Part shown: one piece after another, positions 11,264 to 22,204 of the stretch | Layout of the letters: every line of letters begins with the position of its first letter | Position numbering within the stretch: position 1 is the stretch's first letter | Source: Odontocerum albicorne | Lineage: Eukaryota > Arthropoda > Insecta > Trichoptera > Odontoceridae | Length of the DNA stretch: 64,000 nucleotides | NCBI GenBank assembly: GCA_949825065.1 | Contig: OX463865.1 | Location: 19,701,115 to 19,765,114 of the forward strand | Direction of reading: 5' to 3' | Notes under the pieces: generated by a model | What the model was told of the DNA's origin: nothing | Seen by the model: only the letters and a program-made list of their open reading frames with translations | The model's database searches: none | Program-made: the position numbers and the translations under genes

Positions 11264-12197
11264 ATTTTATTTATTTTATTGCAAATACAATCTGGCGGGC
11301 TAACCAACCAGACAAAAGTAAACAAAGCAAGTTACATGGTCGTAAAAAATATTCAAATTGTACGCCACTGGTACAAAGAACTGTAACAATAGGTGGATGG
11401 CTGCTGCTCGATACTCGGAGAATTCAGGTCACGTTCAAGGGCGTAGAGTTGTGAAACGTAGCAGGGGGAAGAGATTCCTGTTAGACAGGTAGTAGCTGGT
11501 CTTAAGTAAAAGTCGGTAGGAAGACTGAACTGAGAATGCTTTATTTGGTCTTTGGCGCTTCTTATGTGCGGCCGATCGCTCATCGCAAGCGCCATTTTCC
11601 GCCAATGCATGCGCTCACAACTCGCAAAATACCACAATTTTTGGGAGTTTTGCGCATGCAGAGGCTGGCCGGCCAGCGATATAGTCTAGCGGTGGCCGCG
11701 TACAAGTCTACATTTCCGTTGCGGTCGCGACACCGCACGGACCCCAACAAATATAAATATATCACATACAAAATACCAAATAACATCAAATTGTAACTAC
11801 ATATCTACACACATACAAATATTATACATCAAACAAGAAAACAATTAAGAAATAAAATACACAACTGTTTTATGATGACGCATACGTCCGATACACAAAT
11901 TATTGTTCATATATATGGACATATACATATTAAAGTTAAAGTGAGATATCATCAATCAAAGGGAAAGGAAGGATTGGTAGAGAGGAAAGGAAAATCAGGA
12001 ATGAAACACGTTATTTTACTGGCTATAAATTAAGAGTTTTTTCAGTCGCTTTTTAAAACATGCCGAGGACGGAACGAGTCTAACATTGGTTTGTAACTGG
12101 TTCCAGAGTCTCACTGCATGGACAGTAAAGTACGGCGTAAAAAAAAAGCGGTGAACTGGGAAGGCCAATAAACAATCTTTGTCTGAACATAACGACA
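11264..12197 (-). mobile_element. LINE-A 3' end, interrupted by repeat F
   Basis: Antisense LINE-A sequence at 11264-11357 (3' tail) and about 11932-12197 (upstream 3' UTR and C-terminal coding remnant). On the minus strand a VRLWNQLQTNVRLVPS segment and FKKRLKKLL are readable, as in the 38.4-kb copy. About 110 bases present in other copies are replaced by repeat F. Confidence 0.75.
11460..11890. repeat. Dispersed repeat F, copy 1
   Basis: Shares long similarity with 59995-60395. Both contain CTTATGTGCGGCCGATCGCT, a GCGGTGTCGTGACC-like complement, and a tail of short ATACAAAT-type words. Open frames on both strands are not conserved in a recognisable family. It sits inside LINE-A, so it is the younger insertion here. 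Confidence 0.65.
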
Positions 12198-12374
12198 TTC
12201 CAGTTCTTACAGACATCCATCGCCTCTACTACTTCCATAGTTCATGCCATACAACGCCTTCTACTCTTTACACTTTTCAACTTCTTTTCCTTGCTCCTCT
12301 TCGTTCAGCTATGTATATTCTCTTGGTCATCATATCCTCGCTCACCTCTCTCACATTCGTCTGGTTTTTATTTG

Positions 12375-12700
12375 AGGAAGTTTACGAAGAGCACTCTTAG
12401 ATGGTTTATGCACGTGGAAAGAATGAATGAAGAAAGACTAACAATTCAAATATATACAATAGTTCAAATGTGAATGGAAGGCTTGGTAGAGAAATACCAA
12501 AGAAAGCATGGTTGGATCAAATGAATGATAATTTGAAATAAAGAAACGTTAAAGTTCTGAGAAATCTTAGGTGTTGTATGAGAAGGTTTATATGTAGAAG
12601 AGGCGAAGGATGTGTGTCGAGATAGTCATGCCTGACGCTCTGTCATCTCTGTCTACCTCAACAGTTAAATTACGTGTTGGTATGTATGCATGTATCCCTT
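12375..12700 (+). mobile_element. LINE-D 3' end
   Basis: The plus strand has a degenerate post-RT coding tail (a WFMHVERMNEERLT segment in one frame, then a GRLGREIPKKAWLDQ-like segment in another) and then a 3' UTR ending in GGTATGTATGCATGTA. Frame breaks mark it as dead. Confidence 0.65.
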
Positions 12701-12884
12701 GCGGGTAAGATATATTGATTTGATACATTTAACAGATTAGCCAACGTATCCAATTTTAAGTGGCGCGGGTTTGTTTTTTTTCCCCAGGTCTTCCCAATTT
12801 TCTAGTACTTTTTATACAACATAACATACTTATACGTGGATGAATCAAAGAAGTTGTTTAAAATTGTACATTTGGTTGATATTA

Positions 12885-13542
12885 TAATACCTTTCCCTTC
12901 CGGTGCTAAAAAAAAATCGTGCGTTCCGGTGATGTGTATTCAATACACGTGTAAAAATGAACGATTTAAAATCGGAAAAATAAGAATATTCATAGCAAAG
13001 CCCTTAAATTAATTAAATTTGAAGTCAAAAGTGATAATAAATTAAATTTAATTGCTGAAAACATGAAAAAAACATCGGCCAACGTTTACAAAACGGGCAC
13101 AGATACCACCTCGTATGGCTGCATGCGAGCTACTAAGACGGGACTCGGAACACTAACACTGTGTATGTTATACCTCGAAGGAAGAAACAATTGCGAACTG
13201 AGATTCTATTTCTTGCGTTCCCATATACCAAAGTAGAGTGAGAGTGAGACGTGAATAGCGTCGCTTCCTCACCCATAGCGTTTTTTAAGAATAAATATAC
13301 CTACGTCACACACTGGCACACGTTTAATTGTATTGGTGAATTTATTCCCGATTTTCACAAAATATCTCTGATGTGGCCGATAAGTGCTAATTATTATTAA
13401 TATATTTTTTTTCATTCAATACGTAAATGTATTACGGAGGAGTACCTAAAATCTGAAACCAATATTTATTATATTTATAGAGATATTAAAGTTTTTAGAA
13501 GCAATGTATACTAGTTACACATCACAGGGAAGGAAGGGTTAA
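12885..13542 (+). mobile_element. TTAA MITE, subfamily B, copy 1
   Basis: Left end ACCTTTCCCTTCCGGTGC with a decayed TTAA, right end GGGAAGGAAGGG then TTAA at 13539-13542. The interior matches the B copies at 31068, 33218 and 48262. The ends and the TTAA flanks fit non-autonomous piggyBac-like elements. No ORF. Confidence 0.85.
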
Positions 13543-14029
13543 TATAGCAGATCGTAATTTTTTATGTGAAATAATTTTTTTTTTTTTTTTCAAATGTGAT
13601 CATTCAAATGTAGATTGCGTTGGAGGACACTTTGTTATCCAATCGTTTGACCAATCGACCAAAAAGACCGAATTCCAACATAGTGAAGAGGCGGTATGAT
13701 GTTATGTTATGTGTAGGGGTAACTACGTATTGTGAAACGTCTTTCAAAAGTCTGTTTCTATTTCTTCGCAAATAAAAATGACCAAAAACGAAAGTCTATC
13801 ATAGTTATTGCTTTGACTTTTCCCACTTTGAAACCGATTTTGACCCATCCACGTTATTATGATTTTGGCCTTTGACGCCATCGATGGTGTGGGATGGTTT
13901 TAGGGATATTTTATCTATCATTTAATACATTAAGGTGGGCAGATCCCATGAGAACCATCGTTCGATAAACTTCTCAGATTCCATAAAGTGGTAATTTGAC
14001 TTTATGACGTTAAGCAATTGTTTATGGTT
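13543..14029. other. Unassigned
   Basis: No gene recognised. A poly-T run lies at about 13577-13592. Confidence 0.4.
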
Positions 14030-14043
14030 ATAGGTATTTAGGA

Positions 14044-14387
14044 GAATGCTACGGATACCCTGGACGGATTTGGTCAGCAACACGAGGGTTCTTCAAAGAG
14101 CCAAAGTTGATAGAGAGTTGCTGACTAATATTAAATTCCGAAAGGTGTCCTATTTCGGTCATGTACTTAAAGGAGCAGAGTACAAATTACTGCACCTGAT
14201 CATCCAAGACAAAATAGAGGGTCGAAGATGTGTTGGCAGGAGGCAAATCTTCTGGCTCCGCAATATACGTGATTGGAATGGTATAAGGAGCGTCGGGGAT
14301 ATTTTTCGGGCTGCCGGGGACAAAGATGTCTACTCTCAGGTGTTATTCAACGTTGAAGGGACCTGAAATGACACTGGGAAGAAGAAA
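14044..14387 (+). mobile_element. LINE-C insertion with 14-bp TSD
   Basis: A 344-bp 5'-truncated LINE lies between ATAGGTATTTAGGA (14030-14043) and ATAGGTCTTTAGGA (14388-14401), one mismatch. It encodes the post-RT tail MLRIPWTDLVSNTRVLQRA, then a VSYFGHVLKG segment and GRRCVGRRQIFWLRNIRDW, and ends with a GAAGAAGAAA tail. Copies at 15169-15528 and 55983-56370 share it. The open stretch of about 106 aa is only the end of an ORF2-type protein. Confidence 0.85.
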
Positions 14388-14411
14388 ATAGGTCTTTAGG
14401 ACCCATACGTG

Positions 14412-14960
14412 CCATAACACAATTTACCTATCGGTGTAGGCATAGAAAACAGAGCGCCAGACTTTCCTATCTCGACACACACTCTTTTTCTTCTTTTTCT
14501 CCCTGGCTCCATCCCAACTCACTGTCTGCGAAGACTGTTGGGGTCAGCTCTCCTCGTCCTCAGGTTGTATGCTCTTCTGTCCCGGACTACGTCCCACAGG
14601 CCGTGCATCTGCGTCAAGTTATCTTTTTGCACCACCCATGAATTCTTTGGTTTTTCTCTGGTTGTTATTCGAGGAAGATCCATGGAGATTGCCTGGTTCA
14701 CAGTGCGATCGGGTGCTCTGCGTCCAACGTGCCCATACCATCTCAATCGCCTCTCCTGCATCTTGCTGTTGATGTCTGTAACACCTAGGCTTCCACAAAT
14801 GCGTGAGCTTTTTATTTTGTCTCTTAGGGACACACCAGCTGACCATCTTAGCATGCGCATTTCAGCAGTTTCTAGTTCCCTAGAGGAAGAGTTATACATC
14901 GTCCAGCATACGGAGCCATCTCGACACACACTTTTGACACGCCTCTTCTACGAGGTTTAA
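14412..14960 (-). mobile_element. LINE-D tail split by LINE-B
   Basis: LINE-D 3' sequence (complement of CTTTCCTATCTCGACACACA) flanks the LINE-B insertion on both sides at 14412-14483 and 14933-14960. Confidence 0.6.
14484..14917 (-). mobile_element. LINE-B (RTE-like) insertion with 15-bp TSD
   Basis: A 434-bp LINE is flanked by perfect 15-bp copies ATCTCGACACACACT at 14469-14483 and 14918-14932. The minus strand is open for about 130 aa with AEMRMLRWSAGVSLRDKI, then a RRLRWYGHVGRRAP segment and PKNSWVVQKDNL. It is less decayed than the copy at 5566-6135. It has only the C-terminal part of the retrotransposon protein, so it cannot move by itself. Confidence 0.88.
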
Positions 14961-15104
14961 TCAATATAAAACTGGACAGAAGTTATGCCACCGGGATTGT
15001 TAGGAGTGTAGACTAATGCTTCGTCAGTTGCGTTAAGCCTTGTGACTCAGTCTACTACAAATCTTTGTGCTGTATGCATCCATATCTGATAACAGCGCTA
15101 GATC

Positions 15105-15985
15105 ATCAAATTTTGTTTAAAACGAGGAAAAACAGCGTCTGAGACTCTTGCAATGATTCGCCAGGTTTCTTCTTCTTCTAAGTGCCCTGTCGGGTCCCCC
15201 CAACGTTGGCGATCACTTCGGCGAATCCGTCTCGGTCCTGAGCCGCCCGGAACAGTTCCTCTGCACTCCGGATGCCGGTCCACTCCCTCACATTCCGCAG
15301 CCAGGACATCTGTCTTCTTCCGGCCCCCCGGTGTCCCTCGACTTTCCCCTTCAATATAAGCTGGAGCAAGTGGTACTTCTCTCCACGCAGCACGTGACCC
15401 AGATATGAAATCTTTCTAACTTTTATAGTGGACAACAACTCCCTGTCAGCTCTAGCTCGCCTCAAGACTTCGGTATTTGTCACCATGTCTGTCCAGGGAA
15501 TTTTGAGCATTCGACGATGCAACCACATTTCGCCAGGTTTACGGTGATTAAACTATGAGTTGAACCTATGTCATGAGTGGTATTCGCGTTTTAAAAATGG
15601 TCAAACGTCACTTGAGAACGATCAGAAGCTGGGACGTTCGTGTATCAGCAAAACTGCTGGAAAAAACGCTGAAATTCGGAGAATTATTCGTGCAAATCGA
15701 TGATTAACAGAGAAGTTTATGACATGGTTGGAAGGTTCTTTGGTATAAGGTCAATAAATTTTAACGGACAATTTGAACATGCATCACATTACGTTTAAAT
15801 TTGTTCCCCGGTTGCTGACAATCGACCAGAAAGAGCGTCGTGTTAACATCTGCTAAGATCTTCAAATCAAACAGACCAATGATGACCTAATGATGAGACT
15901 TGGGTTTATAGTTAAAGCTCAAGGGGCTTTTGATACGGTAGAATAGATTGAAGCTGAATGAATGGCTGGCGGTGCTTGACCATCG
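15105..15985 (+). pseudogene. mariner-like transposase pseudogene, split by LINE-C
   Basis: Plus-strand fragments read as the N-terminal two thirds of a Tc1/mariner-superfamily transposase of the SETMAR/GVQW-like type. A helix-turn-helix start (IKFCLKRGKTASETLAMIRQ) lies before 15169. After the LINE come a YSRFKNGQTSLEND segment, a region like ILTDNLNMHHITFKFVPRLL, and a DQKERRVNIC segment. Stops and frame changes are common, and the catalytic C-terminal part is largely deleted. Removing the LINE and one TSD copy brings the N-terminal coding parts together. Confidence 0.75.
15169..15528 (-). mobile_element. LINE-C insertion with perfect 12-bp TSD
   Basis: A 360-bp 5'-truncated LINE is flanked by TTCGCCAGGTTT at 15157-15168 and 15529-15540. 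The minus strand is open for about 116 aa: RRMLKIPWTDMVTNTEVLR, then a KISYLGHVLRGEKYHLLQL segment and GRRQMSWLRNVREW. The A-rich GAAGAAGAA tail is at the 15169 side. It interrupts a mariner-like pseudogene. Confidence 0.9.
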
Positions 15986-16334
15986 TAACAATTGATGAAT
16001 AAAGAAAAAAATTAGCAAACAAATGTTGTTTTAGTAGTTAGTCCCGGGACTTATTGATCGATGTGTTATATTGATCGTATGTCTTATTATACAACGAGAA
16101 TTTAATTCAATAAAACTACGAGGTATAATTATATTAAATTCTAAGCCATGTTTTGTGAACAGTCCAACGCAGTTTCGTCTGATGGAAATGGTGTGACAGG
16201 CCGGTCTTTAAAGTGAATATAAACGGATCTCGGTGGGCGGACTGTACTTGTACTCCGATACCGGGAAAGAGGGGCTGACTGTAGGCGTCTCGAATTATTT
16301 TGGCAGTTTTATTGTGTTGATGTAATAATATTTA
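15986..16334. other. Unassigned (possible mariner 3' end at left)
   Basis: A CCCGGGACTTATTGATCGAT segment near 16043-16063 may be the degenerate end of the preceding mariner-like element. Nothing else recognised. Confidence 0.35.
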
Positions 16335-16470
16335 ACATAACTTGTTCCACTCACATTTGTATTATATAGTATCTCCGTTTTGATTGTCTTTCTTCATTCA
16401 TTCTTTCAACATGTTCATACCATATCAACGTTCTTTTTCTTAAACTTAATTCTTCAGCCTTCATTCCCTT
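16335..16470 (-). mobile_element. LINE-D fragment
   Basis: Antisense similarity to the LINE-D region 5410-5520 (TTCCACTCACATTTG, then the ATTCTTTCAACATGTTC segment). Confidence 0.45.
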
Positions 16471-16474
16471 AAAG

Positions 16475-17152
16475 CAGTGTTCCCCAACCGGTGGTCCGCG
16501 GCCCGGTGCCGGGCCGCAGAGACTTTCCGCCGGGCCACAAACAGTTTCTGCCGGGCAGCAAAAATATTAAATACATGATTTTTTCGCTTGCACGTTGACT
16601 TGTATTTTTAGTAATTGTTAAATAAATATAATTGGTATGATAATGCGACACGATGGTCGCTGGTTTTCTCAGAATGGACAGTCATAAATCTTCTCAGATA
16701 CACTTAGGGAGAACGGAAATATTTGCTCTTGGATAGTGAACTCGGATGCAAAACCCTACCTAAATATATTTCCAAGAATTTCATAATTGTTTTCATTTTG
16801 GAATGGAATGGTGAGAGTAACAGTACATACAAGTAAAATAATATCAGAGAGAGCACTGCAGTCAAGAATATCCAATATATTAGCAAAGATGCAACAGCAG
16901 GTTTCGCATTAGTTTGTTGAAAAAATCCCATTGTTTTTGTTAAATTTTAATTGTATCAGACAATGTTACAATTAAAATTGTTTAACTGTTATATGTATAT
17001 TTGTTAATTATAGTTACATATGTCCATCTGTCACAATATAAGATTAAAAAAATATTAAATAAAAAAAACATTTTTATTTCAGTATTAGTGGTCCACGAAA
17101 TTTTTTTCCCTTTTTTACCGGTCCACAGGTCTAAAAAGGTTGGGGAACACTG
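16475..17152. mobile_element. Non-autonomous hAT element, 678 bp
   Basis: The 15-bp terminal inverted repeats CAGTGTTCCCCAACC match exactly at both ends, followed by GGTGGTCCGCGG-like sequence. The 8-bp TSDs are CCTTAAAG (16467-16474) and CCTAAAAG (17153-17160), one mismatch. No transposase remains. TIR and TSD length fit the hAT superfamily (Charlie-like ends). Confidence 0.88.
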
Positions 17153-17324
17153 CCTAAAAGTGTTGCAAAAACTCCTAATTCCTAATTTTACTCGTGCGAT
17201 CTCTTCTCTTTCCGATTCTGGACTATGCGAACGTCTGTTACTTGGATATTACAGAGGAATAGCTGGACAAATTACGGCGTCTTCAAAATGTTTGTCTAAG
17301 ATTTATTTTCAATCTACGAAAGTA

Positions 17325-18612
17325 TTGGGTGTACAAATAAGTCACCGCCGTTTGACAAAAGTTGGCGCCACCAGTAAGTTATGGTTAAAATTGTCAGATG
17401 TAAAATGTCATTATCGTAAGGTTGGACATCTGTCCACAACATGACCTTGAAATATTAGTGAATTTTTATCAGTATAACATATTTTTTTGTGTTCGAAAAT
17501 GTCAAGTTTTGAGCCGAATAAGCGTCATTTGCGGGAACTTTTGATTTACTTCTTCAATTTGAAGAAATCTGCAGCTGAGGCGCATCGATTGCTTGTAGAA
17601 GCATATGGTGAGGCTGCCTTAAGTGAGAGAAGTTGTCGTGAGTGGTTTCAAAAGTTTAAGAACGGTGAATTTGACATCGAAGACAAAGAACGTAGCGGAA
17701 GGCCGAAAGTGTACGAAGACGCGGAATTGGAAGTATTATTGTATCAAGATTCGTGCCAAACGCAAGAAGAACTTGCACTTACATTAGGAGTGACTCAACA
17801 AGCAATTTCACATGGGTTGAAATCATTGGGAATGATTCAAAAACAAAGAAATTGGGATTCATATGAACTGACACGGAGAAACTTTGAATGCCAATTTTCC
17901 ACATGTGAAATGCTGCTTGCCAGGCATAAACGAAAGGGTTTTCTGCACCATATAGTCACTGGTGATGAAAAATGCATCCATTATGATAATCCAAAAAGGA
18001 AGAAATCATGGGGATCCCCTGGTCATGCTTCAACATCTACGGCTAAGCCAAATATTCATGGAAAAAAACTCTTGTTGTGTATTTGGTGGGATCAGCTTGG
18101 TGTCGTGTATTATGAGTTGCTCAAACCGAATGAAACCATTGCTGGGGCTGTCTACCGAACATAATTGATGAGATTGAGTCGAGCACTCGAGGAAAAGCGC
18201 GCCCACTACTACGCCAGACACGACAAAATTACTCTCCTGCATGATAATGCTAGTCCACATGTTGCGGCACCGGTCAAAACCTATTTGGAAACACTCAATT
18301 GAGAAGTTTTACCCCACCCGCTGTATTCACCAGACATTGCTCCTTCTGATTACCACTTGTTTTGATCGATGACGCATGGCCTGTCTGAGCAGCACTTCAC
18401 ATCATATGAAGATACCAAAAATTGAGTCGATTCATGGATAGCCTCAAAAGATGATGATGATGACTGACGCGGTATTCGTATGCTGACAGAAAGATGGGGA
18501 AAAGTAGTGGCAAGCGATGGGTACTACTTCGAATAAAACGTGAGGTTCCGTTCTTTCACAATAAATGCCCATTTTTTTATAAAAAACGGCGGAAACTTAT
18601 TTGTACACCTAA
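17325..18612 (+). mobile_element. Full-length mariner element, 1288 bp
   Basis: Ends are inverted repeats: left TTGGGTGTACAAATAAGTCA and, on the opposite strand, right TTAGGTGTACAAATAAGTTT. TA lies at 17323-17324 and 18613-18614. Length, TA target and a DD34D transposase frame identify it as a mariner. Inserted into LINE-A. Confidence 0.95.
17499..18536 (+). pseudogene. mariner DD34D transposase, five in-frame stops
   Basis: The enzyme cuts out and reinserts the mariner element at TA sites. From the ATG at 17499 one frame runs about 345 codons to a TAA at 18534-18536 without frameshift. The N-terminal helix-turn-helix region (LRELLIYFFNLKKSAAEAHR, then a SCREWFQKFKNG segment) is followed by a second HTH around residues 85-110. 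The catalytic aspartates are visible at residues 156 (TGDEKC), 249 (HDNA) and 284 (APSDYH), with 34 residues between the last two, which is the mariner DD34D spacing. Premature stops are at 18162, 18300, 18363, 18423 and 18465, so the frame ends after 221 codons. By family comparison the stops replace Q, W or R codons by single transitions. Not active in this copy. Confidence 0.92.
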
Positions 18613-19429
18613 TAAGATCATATCACTTCATACCAGAAAGCATTGAACTAGTTGATTGTTAGAAATAGACGCCAAATTCTCATACTGTCTCTATTGTATA
18701 ATATCCTCAACTGTCCCGCCGCCTACTCTTATCTCGCCGAAAATTTTCAGCGTTTTTTCAATCATGGATTAGCGCTACGCTCAAACAGAGATTGTTTATT
18801 GGCCTTTCCAGTTCACCGCTCCTCTTTTTTACGTCGTCCTTTACTGTCCATGCAGTGAGACTCTGGAATCAGTTACAAACCAATATAAGACTCGCTCCGT
18901 CCTTGGCATGCTTTAAGAAGCGACTGAAAAAACTCTTAATTTCTAGTCAGTAAAATAACGTGTTTCATTCCTGATTTTTCTTTTCCTTTCCTCTCCACCA
19001 TCCCTTCCTTACCTTTTGATTGATGATATCTCACTTTATATGAAAAAAAATGTTCGGGTGACTGTCCGTCTTTGTGGGGTTCGTGGGCATGTGCTCACGT
19101 ATATGTTTATGGATTTCGTGGGGTTGGATAGTCATTTGAATGATTTATGCGACCACGTAACTTGCTTCATTTACTTGTACAAACCAATATAAGACTTGCT
19201 CCGTCCTTGGCATGCTTTAAGAAGCGACTGAAAAATCTGAACTGACTGAATATATGTGTATCATATGTTTGTGTGTATATACTCGTTTGTATACATATGC
19301 ATTATTTTTTATTTTATATAATTTTTTTATTTTTCTATGTAATTTCTCTTCATTTTTAATGTCTTGTATTTTTAAAAGTAATTGGGCTAAGCCTGTTTTG
19401 AAAAAATAAATAAATGAATAAATAAATAT

Positions 19430-19480
19430 ATAAAAATCGGCCTTAAGTTCACTTTCATCCCTTAACACTCCATTCTATTA
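19430..19480 (-). mobile_element. Small LINE-D fragment
   Basis: The minus strand reads VLRDESELKADF, matching the DECEIKADV segment of the LINE-D copy near 5510. Too short for more. Confidence 0.4.
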
Positions 19481-19549
19481 TACATTTTTTTACACATGAC
19501 AAGAAATATACATCATTTGCGAAAAACTGGCAGGTAATTTAATTTGGAC

Positions 19550-19800
19550 ACATAATTTTAATTGGTCTGGGTTTGTTGCCTTTCATTTGTCGTGTCCCCA
19601 GTGTGGCTGATGAGTTTGCTGGTGTGCAACAACTCACTTAAAGAAGAAAAAATAAAAGAAGAATGAAACGAAAACCTCCACGGCATACCATCGCTTTCCA
19701 ACTCAATTGACGTTGAAATGGCGAAGGGATCCTCGACTACGAGCCCCAGCAACGACGACGACAATATCAAGAGTGATGCTCGATTTTGTGCAGTGCGGGC
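19550..19800 (-). repeat. Dispersed repeat Q beside MITE D copy 2
   Basis: Inverse counterpart of 6830-7000, sharing GGGATCCTCGACTACGAG and a TGAGTTTGCTGGTGTGCAA segment, with a longer 3' part that also matches 838-900. An 87-aa minus-strand frame is not recognisable. Confidence 0.6.
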
Positions 19801-19823
19801 TGTCCGACTTAGGACGACCATGT

Positions 19824-20060
19824 ATTACATTAATGACATAGTCTTGTAATACACATCGGGCTTAAGAAAGAGACTGTCGACCATAATCGGCTAACTTCGG
19901 CTTTGTAGAGCGTCGTGTCTGTCTTTCGATGACGGCCATAATGATTGACAAATCGCGATGGAACACATGTATGAATGATAGAGACGACGTTCTACAAAAC
20001 CGATTATGGCCGACAGTCTCTTTCTTAAGCCCGATGTGTATTACTTACCGCCGGGTACTG
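19824..20060. mobile_element. MITE D, copy 2
   Basis: Inverted arms of about 45 bp (19846-19890 against 20000-20044; motif GGGCTTAAGAAAGAGACTGT) and a right end GGCGGTAAGTAATA/CGGGTACTG as in copy 1. The left terminus is degraded. The interior matches 6650-6760 but is longer. Confidence 0.75.
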
Positions 20061-20218
20061 TACACTTGTTTTAAATTTTAATTTATTTTGTGTATATTCT
20101 GTCTTTTTTACTGTATGAAGCACTCTATAGTGAATTTATTTATCATTTTTATAAGGTACAATGTGTTTATAAATAAATAAGTTAATATTTTTTTAAATAT
20201 TCAGTTGCAGATGTTATA

Positions 20219-20405
20219 TCTATGGAAACGAGTATAGAAATGTTGTTAATATCTATAGAAACGAGTATAAAAATGTTGTTCATATCTATAGAAACGAGTA
20301 TACAAATGTTGTTAATATCTATAGAAACGAGTATACAAATGTTAATATATATGGAAACGAGTATACAAATCTTGTTAATATCTATGGAAACGAGTATACA
20401 AATGC
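20219..20405. repeat. 33-bp minisatellite, about 6 copies
   Basis: Unit GAAACGAGTATACAAATGTT plus an AATATCTAT-type part. The 33-bp period keeps a short frame open (a repeated METSIEMLLIS-like peptide), an artefact of the period. Confidence 0.85.
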
Positions 20406-20592
20406 AAGCGATTATCTACTCCATTCGGTCACTACCACATTATGCAATCAAAACGCAAATTCATTCATAAATGGAGTCAGATGTCGTTGTGTTTTGTACA
20501 CTGGTCACGCATTTTAATGTATAAACAGTATGGAAAATGGTTGGTTGGTTGATTGACAATCTGCGCGACAGTATGGCCATGAATTAATTCAG

Positions 20593-22160
20593 TATCGTTG
20601 TTCATGGCTGATAATTTTATAATAGGCACGATAATGTATTAATTTATGATAGGGAGTCTTATACCGGTTACAAGCAACTCTTGTTTTTTTAATTCAGTAT
20701 CGTTGTTCATGGCTGATAATTTTATAATAGGCACGATAATGTATGAATTTATGGTAGGGAGTCTTATACCGGTTACAAGCAACTCTTGTTTTTTTAATTC
20801 AGTATCATTGTTCATGGCTGATAATTTTATAATAGGCACGATAATGTATGAATTTATGGTAGGGAGTCTTATACCGGTTACAAGCAACTCTTGTTTTTTT
20901 AATTCAGTATCATTGTTCATGGCTGATAATTTTATAATAGGCACGATAATGTATGAATTTATGGTAGGGAGTCTTATACCGGTTACAAGCAACTCTTGTT
21001 TTTTTAATTCAGTATCGTTGTTCATGGCTGATAATTTTATAATAGGCACGATAATGTATGAATTTATGGTAGGGAGTCTTATACCGGTTACAAGCAACTC
21101 TTGTTTTTTTAATTCAGTATCGTTGTTCATGGCTGATAATTTTATAATAGGCACGATAATGTATGAATTTATGGTAGGGAGTCTTATACCGGTTACAAGC
21201 AACTCTTGTTTTTTTAATTCAGTATCATTGTTCATGGCTGATAATTTTATAATAGGCACGATAATGTATGAATTTATGGTAGGGAGTCTTATACCGGTTA
21301 CAAGCAACTCTTGTTTTTTTAATTCAGTATCATTGTTCATGGCTGATAATTTTATAATAGGCACGATAATGTATGAATTTATGGTAGGGAGTCTTATACC
21401 GGTTACAAGCAACTCTTGTTTTTTTAATTCAGTATCGTTGTTCATGGCTGATAATTTTATAATAGGCACGATAATGTATGAATTTATGGTAGGGAGTCTT
21501 ATACCGGTTACAAGCAACTCTTGTTTTTTTAATTCAGTATCATTGTTCATGGCTGATAATTTTATAATAGGCACGATAATGTATGAATTTATGGTAGGGA
21601 GTCTTATACCGGTTACAAGCAACTCTTGTTTTTTTTAATTCAGTATCATTGTTCATGGCTGATAATTTTATAATAGGCACGATAATGCATGAATTTATGG
21701 TAGGGAGTCTTATACCGGTTACAAGCAACTCTTGTTTTTTCAATTCAGTATCGTTGTTCATGGCTGATAATTTTATAATAGGCACGATAATGTATGAATT
21801 TATGGTAGGGAGTCTTATACCGGTTACAAGCAACTCTTGTTTTTTTTAATTCAGTATCATTGTTCATGGCTGATAATTTTATAATAGGCACGATAATGTA
21901 TGAATTTTTGGTAGGGAGTCTTATACCGGTTACAAGCAACTCTTGTTTTTTCAATTCAGTATCGTTGTTCATGGCTGATAATTTTATAATAGGCACGATA
22001 ATGTATGAATTTATGATAGGGAGTCTTATACCGGTTACAAGCAACTCTTGTTTTTTCAATTCAGTATCGTTGTTCATGGCTGATAATTTTATAATAGGCA
22101 CGATAATGTATGAATTTTTGGTAGGGAGTCTTATACCGGTTACCGACAACTCTTGTTTTT
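20593..22160. repeat. 105-bp satellite array, about 15 copies
   Basis: The marker ACCGGTTACAAGCAACTC recurs about every 105 bp from 20662 to 22135. Copies are nearly identical, with a few single-base changes and 1-bp T-run changes from 21630 on. As 105 is a multiple of three, frames of about 330 aa stay open on both strands at once (20646-21638 plus, 20639-21622 minus). Neither shows a known domain, and both break where a T-run length changes, so I treat them as by-products and not genes. Confidence 0.95.
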
Positions 22161-22204
22161 TTTCGAAAAATTGCACTCTATTTAAAAAAAAACACTTTTT
22201 TATG

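Larger units (their letters stand above)
17161..19180 (+). pseudogene. LINE-A copy interrupted by a mariner
   Basis: LINE-A sequence at 17161-17324 and 18615-19180. The upstream part reads VRSLLFPILDYANVCYLDIT, then (after a stop) LDKLRRLQNVCLRFIFNLRK, the C-terminal side of a Jockey/I-like reverse transcriptase. After the mariner it continues into the LWNQL-type tail and the 3' UTR. The uninterrupted counterpart at 38430-38450 reads CCTACGAAAGTACGATCATA, confirming the insertion point. Several stops are present. A short second piece of the same tail is repeated at 19175-19235. Confidence 0.78.

Noticed and set aside
20639..21638. Two overlapping open frames of about 330 aa on opposite strands taken as genes
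   Set aside because: They are translations of a 105-bp repeat, show no known domain and end at T-run length changes; treated as by-products of the period.
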